From an uncultured Pseudomonadota bacterium (lineage in GTDB: Bacteria; Pseudomonadota; Gammaproteobacteria; Burkholderiales; SG8-39): a DNA stretch of 5,968 bases. Below are positions 1-5,645 of the stretch, in pieces. The stretch's first letter is position 1. Every line of letters begins with the position of its first letter. The translations under genes and the position numbers were made by a program. The notes below the pieces were generated by a model. It made no database searches. It saw only the letters and a program-made list of their open reading frames with translations, and was not told the DNA's origin. The DNA is taken from NCBI GenBank assembly GCA_903864555.1, contig CAIPGJ010000842.1, positions 1 through 5,968 on the forward strand, written 5' to 3'.

Positions 1-20
1 ATTCAGCATCTCTCGCGATG

Positions 21-53
21 AATGTGAACAGACCCCAGGGTCTGATTGACATT
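21..53. repeat. Imperfect 33-nt dyad downstream of the MmgE/PrpD gene
   Basis: AATGTGAACAGACC at 21-34 pairs with GGTCTGATTGACATT at 39-53 around CCAG, with one mismatch and one unpaired base; the core CAGACCCCAGGGTCTG (29-44) is nearly palindromic. It begins about 80 nt past the TAG of the MmgE/PrpD gene and could end that transcript, but no T-run follows on the minus strand, so an intrinsic terminator is weakly supported. A protein-binding dyad or a REP-like repeat is equally possible. The rest of 1-135 shows no gene. Confidence 0.4.
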
Positions 54-135
54 CGATATTTTGTGGTTGGGGACTGTTGCTGACTAATCCGATACGCGTA
101 CTGGTCTAGCCAGGCCCTTTACCTGCGGCTTCCTG

Positions 136-1536
136 CTACTCGATAACCAGCAGGGGCGGGATATCCCCGATGTCCGTGAGGGTCTCCAGCGCCCAAAGGC
201 GGGCCAGTATCGCATCGGTCCCGGGCGTGCCCAGCCTGCTTTCGCATAATGAGCGAAATTTCGCTTCGACCTGTGCCGCATTCTTGGGCGAGGCAAGGTC
301 CTCTGCATCGCCGCCTGCTACACCCACGACCTTGCGCGCATCGGTGAGGGTAACCGTGATACGGGCGTGATTCTGTTGCGGCACCCGCTCGTAGGCTGCC
401 GTGAATTCGGGGTTCTCGACCATGCGGATCTTCTGCATGAGTGCAAGCACATCAGGATTGCAAAGTACCTCGTCCTCATAGGAGGAAAGATTCAACGTGC
501 CATGGATGAGGCTTGCTGCAACCAGATAAGGGGTGCTGTGATCGGCGTCTTCCCTGGATTCGAGCGGCCAGGGCGGCTCGCCTCCCGGCACGGTTCTCTG
601 CATGCACATGCCGTTCACCTCGACCAGGACCTCGCGCACGTCGCGGATGCCGATCGGCGCCAGTTTTTCGGCAGCGAGGATGGATGCGATAGCGGGCCCC
701 GCCGCGGGACGGATTTTGATACGAGTATCGAGGATGGTGTATGGCGTGCCACCGCCGCCCAGGACATCCAACGAGAAACGGGCACCGGCGACATGGTCGC
801 ACCAACCCGCCTTGCCTTCGAATGGCAGGTTGGGTCCCGCCATGCCGGCACGGGCCAGCATGGCAGCGAAGACAGCATGGCGTGCTGCTGCGCCGGACAC
901 GACGGCCTTGAACATGGTCAAGCGGCCGGACTTGGCCTGCTTCAGGATGGCGCCGGGAACGACGGCCATGGACAGGCACTGTGCGATGCCCTCGCGCTGC
1001 AATCCCATCAGTCGGGCGGCTCCCGCGGCGATGGCGAGGCAACTCAGGTTGGTGTTGTCGAAGCCATGGTTGCGGAAGAAATGCGAGATGCGCGAACACA
1101 GTTCATAGGCAAGCACGATGGCCGTGATGAGTTCACGCCCGCTGGCATGCACGTGCTCGGCAACACTGAGCAGTGGCAGCACCGCATCGCTGGTATGCGC
1201 GCCGAAGCTGCCCGGCATGTCATAGCGGCCGGCAATCTCGGCCTGTCGCGAAGTGGTGCCGTTGACGAAGGCAGCCAGGTCCAGTGTGGTCTTCATGCGC
1301 GTGCCCACCACCGTGGTGCCGTCGGGAAAGGGCAGATCTGCTGCCAGCTTCCGTGCAATCCGGCAGGGCTCCCCGTCGAAGCCGGCGATCAATGCGCCTA
1401 TTGAATCCACCATGTGCAGCTTGGCGGCGTCTGTCACCGCGGCCGGGAGGCTGTCAAAGTGGAGCCCGTGGGCGTAGGCGGCAATCTGCTGCTGTATGCG
1501 ATCTGTCGCGTTGGATGAGGCCAGGGCGGCTGCCAT
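136..1536 (-). CDS. MmgE/PrpD family protein (2-methylcitrate dehydratase-like)
   Basis: This 466-residue protein has the length and layout of the MmgE/PrpD family, whose characterised members include 2-methylcitrate dehydratase and related hydroxy-acid dehydratases or isomerases; they are cytoplasmic. Family signatures are visible: the helical N-terminus with LHMVDSIGALIAG near residues 40-52, the conserved segment around HTSD at 114-117 followed by a long helix ending VLAYE (141-145), and the C-terminal-domain motif DHSTPYLVA at 332-340. The ATG at 1536 is preceded by GAAGGAA at a normal ribosome-binding distance, and only 20 nt separate it from the stop of the Bug receptor gene, so the two are very likely cotranscribed. 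It stops with TAG. No prpB or prpC gene is nearby, so a role in propionate breakdown is not supported; many Burkholderiales paralogues of this family sit beside Bug genes and have unknown substrates. Family assignment is firm, the substrate is not known. Confidence 0.93.
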   Translation of the reverse strand: MAAALASSNATDRIQQQIAAYAHGLHFDSLPAAVTDAAKLHMVDSIGALIAGFDGEPCRIARKLAADLPFPDGTTVVGTRMKTTLDLAAFVNGTTSRQAEIAGRYDMPGSFGAHTSDAVLPLLSVAEHVHASGRELITAIVLAYELCSRISHFFRNHGFDNTNLSCLAIAAGAARLMGLQREGIAQCLSMAVVPGAILKQAKSGRLTMFKAVVSGAAARHAVFAAMLARAGMAGPNLPFEGKAGWCDHVAGARFSLDVLGGGGTPYTILDTRIKIRPAAGPAIASILAAEKLAPIGIRDVREVLVEVNGMCMQRTVPGGEPPWPLESREDADHSTPYLVAASLIHGTLNLSSYEDEVLCNPDVLALMQKIRMVENPEFTAAYERVPQQNHARITVTLTDARKVVGVAGGDAEDLASPKNAAQVEAKFRSLCESRLGTPGTDAILARLWALETLTDIGDIPPLLVIE

Positions 1537-1556
1537 AGGGTTCCTTCAGCAAGCCA

Positions 1557-2516
1557 TCATTCGGCACGCGCTCCAGAGAGCTTCACCACCTGGGCCCACT
1601 TGTGGATCTCCTCGCGCACATAGGCATCAAATTGTTCTGGCGTACTGGTGACCGGGTCGACGCCATCGCGCACCAGCCTGGCCTTGATTTCCGGTGCGAG
1701 TATCGCTTCATTCATTGCTGCATTGAAGGCACTCACGGCCGCCTGCGGTAAACCTGCTGGCCCGATGATGCCAAACCAGACGATGGCCTCGTAGCCGGGC
1801 AGGGATTCGGCGATTGCCGGGATGGCGGGCAGATCGGCCTGGCGGCGAGCGCTGCTGACACCCAGCGGGCGCAGCTTTCCGGCGGCCACCAGGGCCTTGG
1901 TGGAGGCTATGCCACCAAAGGTGTACTGCACCTGGCCCGCGATCAGGTCAGTCAGCGTCTGGGCCACACCCTTGTAGGGAACGTGGATGGCCTTGATGCC
2001 AGCCATCATATTGAACAGCTCGGCTGACAGGTGGACTGTGGTGCCGGTGCCGGAGGAGCCGTAGTTGAGGCGGCCTGGCTGTGTCTTGGCCAGACTGATT
2101 AGTTCCTGCACACTGCCGACGGGAAGTGCGGGGTTCACCAGCAGCAGGGTGGCCGTGGCGCCGGACATGCCGATAAAGCTGAAGTCCTTCAGCGGGTCAA
2201 AAGGCAGCCTGGCATACAGCGAAGCATTGATGGCGAAAGCCGAAGAGGTGGCGAGCAGGGTGTATCCATCGGGACGGGTATTCTTCACGAGCTCGGTGGC
2301 GATGATGCCGCCAGCGCCGGGGCGGTTCTCCACCAGGATGGGTTGCCTGAATCGTTCCGACATGTGCGGGGTGAACAAGCGGACCGCTATGTCGATGCCG
2401 CTGCCCGGTGGCAGCATGGCCACCAGCCGGATGGGCCGGGCCGGAAAAGACTGTGCTTGCACCGAGAGGGGCAGGGCGAGAATGAATGCAGCCAATGCGG
2501 CGAGAATTCTGGACAT
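1557..2516 (-). CDS. Bug-family tripartite tricarboxylate transporter substrate-binding protein
   Basis: This is a periplasmic solute receptor of the Bug (TctC-like) family, 319 residues from the chosen start. An N-terminal signal peptide is clear: MSR, a hydrophobic run to about residue 17, then SVQA with probable cleavage after Ala21. The mature protein opens with FPARPIRLV, the usual Bug opening, followed by the ligand-loop region (PPGSGIDIAVR), VENRPGAGG, DGYTLL, YGSSGTGTTVHL, HVPYKG and the C-terminal STPEQF. The open frame reaches up to an ATG at 2555, but ATG 2516 is preferred because GGAGG lies 4 nt upstream and the 13 extra residues would precede the signal peptide. No TctA/TctB membrane partner is in the window; orphan Bug receptors are common in Alcaligenaceae and may use a distant TctAB pair or act in sensing. 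It lies between an MFS transporter and an MmgE/PrpD gene, suggesting a carboxylate ligand, which is inference. Confidence 0.93.
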   Translation of the reverse strand: MSRILAALAAFILALPLSVQAQSFPARPIRLVAMLPPGSGIDIAVRLFTPHMSERFRQPILVENRPGAGGIIATELVKNTRPDGYTLLATSSAFAINASLYARLPFDPLKDFSFIGMSGATATLLLVNPALPVGSVQELISLAKTQPGRLNYGSSGTGTTVHLSAELFNMMAGIKAIHVPYKGVAQTLTDLIAGQVQYTFGGIASTKALVAAGKLRPLGVSSARRQADLPAIPAIAESLPGYEAIVWFGIIGPAGLPQAAVSAFNAAMNEAILAPEIKARLVRDGVDPVTSTPEQFDAYVREEIHKWAQVVKLSGARAE

Positions 2517-2520
2517 GCTG

Positions 2521-2525
2521 CCTCC
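2521..2525 (-). promoter_or_regulatory. Ribosome-binding site deciding the Bug start
   Basis: On the minus strand the sequence reads GGAGG, then CAGC, then ATG (start at 2516). This strong Shine-Dalgarno match selects the internal ATG over the upstream in-frame ATG at 2555. It also puts the signal peptide at the very N-terminus, as expected for a periplasmic receptor. Confidence 0.75.
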
Positions 2526-2595
2526 GCGTGTTGTGCCTGGCGTCGGGAGGCCCATTCAATCACTTCGGGGCCGGGGTGTCGATGACCCGCTCTCC

Positions 2596-3879
2596 TCAGT
2601 CTACGGCCTCCTTACGTTTGGCAAAGCGCAGGCACTGTGCTCCCGCGATCACCAGCATGGCGATGCCGACATGGGCGAAGTGGTAATTGCCATGGGTGTC
2701 GAAGTCATAGCCCATCACCAGCGGCAGCAGCATTGCGATGGGAATCTGCGCCGTGTTCACCAGGCCGCGGATGGTGGCAAAGTTCTTCGCCCCGAAGAAA
2801 TCCGCGGTGAGGGTCTGGTTGAGCACCAGCCAGCCGCAATGACCCAGGCCGAAGGTGAGGTAGAAGGGAATGAACAGCCACCACTGCTCGGGGGTGACAA
2901 AGCCGAGAAAGCACAGGCCGATGCCCTCCAATGTCACCGCCAGCATGTAGGTGCGGGCCCGCCCGTAGTTGTCACCCAGCCAGCCCACGATCCAGCGAAG
3001 CGGGATGGCGATGAAGCCGTAGATGGCAGCCTGGGCTCCGATGAAGGCTATTGAAAAACCCTGCGCCACCAGGTGCGGCACCTGGAACACGATCCATACC
3101 AGTTGCGCGGCAGCCCCGGCGCTCATGGCTGCGGTCATCAGGTAGAAGTTCTTTGAGCGGATGGCTTCGCGCACACCCATGCCGGCTTCGGACCGGACCT
3201 GCACCCGGGTGCCGCTCGTGCCCGCGCCAGCGGTCGCAACGGATGCCGGCACGGGCGTGCGCTGTGGCTCGCCATCGGGTTCGAGGCCCATGTCCTTGGG
3301 CCGGTCGCGGATCACCAGTGCCAGCGGCAGGCCGGTGACAAAGACAATCAGGGCCAGCACCAGGAAGCACTGGTGGAACTCCATGATGGAAAGCAGGGCC
3401 GAAAGGCTGATCGTGCCCAGGTAACCGAAGCCATTGCCGGTGGTGACCACGCTCATGGCGTTGCCGCGTCGTCGTGTGAACCAGCGCATGATGGCCAGGG
3501 TGTGCCCGTTGGCGCCACCCACGCTCTGGCCCAGGGCCATGGTGACCGAGGCGAGGTAGTACAGGGGCAGGGTATGCGCCTGCCAGAAAATGAGCAGGGA
3601 TAGTGCAATGATGGTCACGCCCACTGAGGCCATACGACGCGGACCGATGCGGTCGGCAATGTAGCCGGTGAAGGGTGCGAACAGGCCCTGCTCCAAAGTG
3701 CGCAGGGTAAAGCCCAGTGCAATGGCCGTCATGCTCCAGCCATACAGCGTGCGAAATTCCTCGAGGAACACGCCGAAGCCGAACTGGGTGATGCCCAGGA
3801 CGATGCAATTGGTGCCAGCGCCGGCGGCGGCGATGTACCAGCCGTAGAAAAGGGGTTTGCCGGCCTGCGGTGCGCTCAC
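2596..3879 (-). CDS. MFS transporter, OFA/monocarboxylate-like
   Basis: This 427-residue inner-membrane major facilitator has about twelve hydrophobic segments. The N-terminus FYGWYIAAAG (11-20) leads into TM1. The MFS motif-A loop GYIADRIGPRRM lies at 72-83, with an equivalent second-half loop GWLGDNYGRARTYM at 299-312. MRWFTRRRGNAMSV (131-144) and RDRPKDMGLEPDG (191-203) resemble segments typical of the OFA/monocarboxylate-porter branch, which moves small carboxylates such as oxalate, formate or aromatic acids. The central cytoplasmic loop (about 191-240) is long and rich in Ala, Gly and Pro. The start is GTG at 3879; AAGGA lies 6 nt upstream, and the stop of a decayed upstream reading frame overlaps the start as GTGA. 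It lies 79 nt ahead of the Bug gene and probably shares a transcript with it. The substrate cannot be read from the sequence. Confidence 0.9.
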   Translation of the reverse strand: MSAPQAGKPLFYGWYIAAAGAGTNCIVLGITQFGFGVFLEEFRTLYGWSMTAIALGFTLRTLEQGLFAPFTGYIADRIGPRRMASVGVTIIALSLLIFWQAHTLPLYYLASVTMALGQSVGGANGHTLAIMRWFTRRRGNAMSVVTTGNGFGYLGTISLSALLSIMEFHQCFLVLALIVFVTGLPLALVIRDRPKDMGLEPDGEPQRTPVPASVATAGAGTSGTRVQVRSEAGMGVREAIRSKNFYLMTAAMSAGAAAQLVWIVFQVPHLVAQGFSIAFIGAQAAIYGFIAIPLRWIVGWLGDNYGRARTYMLAVTLEGIGLCFLGFVTPEQWWLFIPFYLTFGLGHCGWLVLNQTLTADFFGAKNFATIRGLVNTAQIPIAMLLPLVMGYDFDTHGNYHFAHVGIAMLVIAGAQCLRFAKRKEAVD

Positions 3880-3947
3880 GCCTTATCCTTGAGGAAGTTA
3901 TCGATGGCCAGCCTGCCGCGCACCAGCGCGCGTCCAGCGCCGGGCTG
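3876..3947 (-). pseudogene. C-terminal remnant of an unidentified gene, overlapping the MFS start
   Basis: From just after a TAA at 3948-3950 an open frame runs 23 codons and ends RALVRGRLAIDNFLKDKA, stopping at TGA 3876-3878. That TGA overlaps the GTG start of the MFS gene (GTGA), the usual signature of translational coupling between adjacent operon genes. The codons are those of a GC-rich genome and the peptide reads like a natural protein C-terminus. I do not recognise the family. There is no start or body: the frame is directly behind the permease remnant, so the 5' part of this gene was probably lost in the same deletion. It could also be chance, since it is short. The MFS ribosome-binding site lies within it. 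Confidence 0.4.
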
Positions 3948-4157
3948 TTACGTCAGGGTGTGGATTGTCGCTGATTGGACGGGGTGGCGCGATGGGGGCG
4001 CGAGGCCGAGCAGCGCGGTGGCGCGGGCGATTTCGGCCTGGTCGGCCTGCGGGTTGATCAGAAGATCCACCGGGTCGCCGATGGCATGGACCCCGCTGAA
4101 TACCAGCAATGACATCACGAACAGGGCAACGACACTGCCGGCGAGGCGGCGCAGCAC
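3948..4157 (-). pseudogene. N-terminal remnant of a DppB/OppB-type ABC transporter permease
   Basis: The 69-residue product has the N-terminus of peptide/opine/nickel-type permeases: LRRLAGSVVALFVMSLLVF forms the first membrane segment, followed by a GDPVDLLINP stretch and QADQAEIARATALLGL, the characteristic start of the first periplasmic loop. Family members are about 300-340 residues; similarity here ends near residue 53 and the remaining residues to the TAA do not look like permease. The apparent start is GTG 4157, but the frame is open back to a TGA near 4203 and reads ADYVLRR just upstream. A different-frame ATG at 4168 is 10 nt before the GTG, so a 1-nt loss near the start is possible (ML-x-YVLRR). 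With no permease body, no dppC-like or ATPase gene and a missing C-terminus, this is a non-functional relic of an importer operon. Confidence 0.8.
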
Positions 4158-4161
4158 GTAA

Positions 4162-4222
4162 TCAGCATGACGGGTGCATGCGGGCGATGGACTGGTTGTA
4201 AATCACCGGCTGCAGCAGATTG
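4162..4222 (-). pseudogene. Possible short gene tail in front of the permease remnant
   Basis: Directly after the deacylase stop, in another frame, a stretch reads NLLQPVIYNQSIARMHPSC and then TGA at 4162-4164. Its codons are strongly GC-ending, unlike random spacer. The TGA overlaps an ATG at 4168 (ATGCTGA) that could have been the original permease start, an arrangement seen between tightly packed ABC-operon genes. I cannot assign it to a family, and it is short enough to be chance. The other reading is plain intergenic spacer of 65 nt between the deacylase stop and the permease remnant. Confidence 0.25.
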
Positions 4223-5173
4223 TTAGACAAAACGGCCAAGGCGCACGGCGGTCTGTCCCCGGTAGAGCCGCTTCGAGGGCATCACCAGTACGCAAGCGTC
4301 ATAGGGTGTGCGTACCTCCTGCTCGCCATCCCAGCCGATCAGGGTTCCGGCCTGGTCGATAAGCTCCAGCCCGGTAAAGGTACGCGCGAAGCGGAAGGTC
4401 TCGGAAGCGATGGTGATGGGGTGGGTGACTTCCACCACGCGCTGCGTCTGCGGCGTGTCGGCAAAATGGAAAGGCCCGCGTTCGGGGTCGATCATGCCGA
4501 AGCGGGCCAGGAATCGCAGGGTAGTCTCACGGGCAATTTCGACGGTGCGCCGCGCCCAGTGCTGTCCGCATTCGACCAGCAGCGCATTGTTGGCGCTGGC
4601 GGGGTCGCCGAAGCCGGCATAGTCGCGCATGCGCCTGCCGGCGGCATGTCCGGCGTCGCAGACTGCCAGCGCCGGATAGCCGACTTCACGGGAGAGTGCA
4701 CGGCCTTTGGCCAGCGGTCCGGCCAGCAGCAGGGGTTCCGACGGGTGCTGCATCGAATGGATATCGAGCAGAAAATCAACGGTATCAAGAATGGGGCGGA
4801 AAATCCGCGCGCGGCGCAGTTCGATGCTGTCGCGGCCGCCGTCGAGAACCTCCGCGGTCCACAGCCGGTTGAAGTCCTCATCCACCCAGCGCGAAGCCTC
4901 GGGATTCGCCGGATCGAAGCGGCCGAACGCGGCAACGTTGCAGAAAGCGAGGGTCAGGCGGCCGTGAAGCGGACGGATGCCGGCCCGCATCAGTTCGTCG
5001 AGGACGATCGCGCCGCAGATTTCGTTGCCGTGGGCCAGTGCGGAGAGCATCACGTGGGGGCCGGGGGCCCCGCTGTCGATTGTCGTTACGTAATCAATGC
5101 CGGTATTGCCCGTGCGATAGGGCGTGATGTCCGGAGGCGAGATTTCGACGGTGTAGGCGTTTGGATTCGTCAT
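4223..5173 (-). CDS. Succinylglutamate desuccinylase/aspartoacylase-family zinc hydrolase
   Basis: This 316-residue protein belongs to the AstE/AspA group of M14-like zinc carboxypeptidases, which remove an acyl group from N-acyl amino acids or act on related amides. The metal site is visible as HGNE (His48, Glu51) with the third ligand in DIHSM (His139). DEDFNR at 98-103 matches the family's Asn-Arg substrate-binding motif. LLVECGQH contains Glu201 at the place of the general-base glutamate. The C-terminal part (about 235-316) forms the usual beta-rich cap. ATG 5173 is chosen rather than the in-frame ATG 5248 because bases upstream of 5190 encode the tail of a different protein in another frame. 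No strong Shine-Dalgarno precedes 5173; the spacing to the upstream stop is 16 nt, so coupling is possible. It lies between remnants of ABC peptide-importer genes, suggesting it once processed an imported acylated amino acid or peptide (inference). Confidence 0.88.
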   Translation of the reverse strand: MTNPNAYTVEISPPDITPYRTGNTGIDYVTTIDSGAPGPHVMLSALAHGNEICGAIVLDELMRAGIRPLHGRLTLAFCNVAAFGRFDPANPEASRWVDEDFNRLWTAEVLDGGRDSIELRRARIFRPILDTVDFLLDIHSMQHPSEPLLLAGPLAKGRALSREVGYPALAVCDAGHAAGRRMRDYAGFGDPASANNALLVECGQHWARRTVEIARETTLRFLARFGMIDPERGPFHFADTPQTQRVVEVTHPITIASETFRFARTFTGLELIDQAGTLIGWDGEQEVRTPYDACVLVMPSKRLYRGQTAVRLGRFV

Positions 5174-5251
5174 GATGTTTTGATGGCTTTCAGCGGTTTC
5201 GTGGCGTGAAATGGTGGGCAAAGGTGAACTCGAAGGTACGCGGCACATAGT

Positions 5252-5256
5252 CTAAG
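5252..5256. repeat. Target-site duplication, left copy
   Basis: CTAAG (or TCTAAG from 5251) is the left direct repeat next to the 79-bp element. The same bases occur at 5336-5340 on the other side. Only one copy is needed to restore the interrupted codon series. Confidence 0.65.
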
Positions 5257-5335
5257 AGCGCCTAACAGAATTGCAGTCAGGCGCCCTGATTCAGGGGAGC
5301 GCGAGGGGATGTGTCCCCTCGCATTGTTAGGCACT
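5257..5335. mobile_element. 79-bp MITE-like inverted-repeat element with target duplication
   Basis: The ends are imperfect inverted repeats: AGCGCCTAACA at 5257-5267 and, read from the other strand, AGTGCCTAACA at 5335-5325 (10 of 11 match). CTAAG directly flanks both sides (5252-5256 and 5336-5340); the repeat can be read as TCTAAG if one end base is shared. Inside are a perfect 9-bp hairpin at 5301-5322 with a 4-base loop and a near-palindrome at 5284-5296. There is no coding capacity. Excision of element plus one repeat copy restores the reading frame of the interrupted binding-protein tail, which shows that this is an insertion. Size, terminal repeats and target duplication fit a miniature element moved in trans by a transposase encoded elsewhere. 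The terminal GCCTAAC/GTTAGGC pair also fits the integron attC consensus RYYYAAC/GTTRRRY, but the usual inner L-box pairing is not seen. Confidence 0.7.
5301..5322. repeat. Perfect 9-bp hairpin inside the inserted element
   Basis: GCGAGGGGA (5301-5309) pairs with TCCCCTCGC (5314-5322) around a TGTG loop. No T-run follows on either strand, so it is not a convincing intrinsic terminator. As RNA or single-stranded DNA it would be very stable and may be the recognised structure of the element. Confidence 0.8.
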
Positions 5336-5340
5336 CTAAG
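5336..5340. repeat. Target-site duplication, right copy
   Basis: CTAAG (or TCTAAG from 5335) is the right direct repeat next to the 79-bp element and matches the copy at 5252-5256. It lies in the codons for Asn-Leu of the interrupted binding-protein tail. Confidence 0.65.
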
Positions 5341-5411
5341 TTTGCCCGCATCGCCCAGCTCACCGCCTGGTGGTGCAGCGGGATGAAGCCACCGTTTGCA
5401 ATACCTGCTCG

Positions 5412-5581
5412 TCGTTGATGTTGCGGCGCGGATTTCGTGGGCGGCTGCTTGGAATTACACCGAGCTCGGCCTCTACTTCGGCAAGCCTGGCTTCGACGTC
5501 CAGCCATGCCTGCCACAGACTGCGGCGAGAGAATTGCGCTCGGACGTCCTTGACGGAGCGCGCCTTGGCGCGACTGGTCAT
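5412..5581 (-). pseudogene. N-terminal remnant of an aspartase/adenylosuccinate-lyase-superfamily gene
   Basis: From ATG 5581 the frame reads MTSRAKARS, then VRAQFSRRSLWQAWLDVEA, LAEVEAELGVIP up to residue 44. The WLDVE-x-x-LA-x-x-x-AELG-IP pattern is the standard N-terminus of adenylosuccinate lyase and carboxymuconate cycloisomerase-like proteins (usually about 440-480 residues). After the Pro codon at 5452-5450 the expected continuation (Q)AAAHEIRAA is in the +1 frame. It may then return to the first frame as NINDEQV from 5422. Homology is lost near 5412, where the binding-protein tail begins in a third frame. Only about 55-60 codons remain and all of the catalytic core is absent, so this is a relic created by small indels and a large deletion. 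ATG 5593 is an alternative start. It follows the Bug gene by 64 nt and was probably cotranscribed with it. Confidence 0.72.
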
Positions 5582-5645
5582 CGGTGTATGCATGAGGGGA
5601 AAGGCGCGCAAGCCCCTGGGATAAGTGCAGTCGCGCGGGCCCAGA

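Larger units (their letters stand above)
5190..5411 (-). pseudogene. C-terminal remnant of an SBP_bac_5 peptide-type ABC binding protein, split by an insertion
   Basis: In one frame, bases 5393-5340 read GGFIPLHHQAVSWAMRAN, which matches the near-C-terminal IPLH-Q-x-x-WA-R pattern of DppA/OppA-like periplasmic binding proteins (SBP_bac_5). The frame then enters an inserted element and meets a stop at 5277-5279. Beyond the element, 5249-5190 reads YVPRTFEFTFAHHFTPRNR and then TGA, the expected final segment of the same family. Deleting 84 bp (the element plus one repeat copy) joins the halves in phase as ANLDYVPR. Everything before about residue minus 45 is missing: upstream sequence belongs to a lyase remnant, and the left junction lies somewhere in 5399-5425. 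The stop lies 16 nt before the deacylase start, so the original operon order was binding protein, then deacylase. It is certainly non-functional as it stands. Confidence 0.78.

Noticed and set aside
367..1404. 345-codon open frame on the plus strand
   Set aside because: It is antisense to the clearly recognisable MmgE/PrpD gene and its product has no family features; long antisense frames are expected in GC-rich genes.
2065..3054. 329-codon open frame on the plus strand
   Set aside because: It runs antisense across the end of the MFS gene and the start of the Bug gene, including their spacer, and shows no protein-family pattern.
4219..4226. Second copy of an element end (ATTGTTAG shared with 5323-5330)
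   Set aside because: Only 8 bases are shared, there is no partner end or target duplication nearby, and it lies at the natural stop of the deacylase.
4220..5209. 329-codon open frame on the plus strand
   Set aside because: It mirrors the deacylase gene almost exactly; the minus-strand product has the metal and catalytic residues and the plus-strand product has no recognisable motif.
5301..5322. Intrinsic terminator
   Set aside because: The hairpin is strong but no T-run follows on either strand, and it lies inside an inserted element.
5261..5331. Genuine integron attC site
   Set aside because: The R-box-like ends fit, but the inner L boxes do not pair, no integrase or cassette array is visible, and the flanking direct repeat indicates transposition. 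It is kept only as a resemblance.
5559..5572. CGCGCC-TT-GGCGCG inverted repeat
   Set aside because: It lies within the lyase N-terminal codons (Arg-Ala-Lys-Ala-Arg) and is explained by GC-rich codon use.
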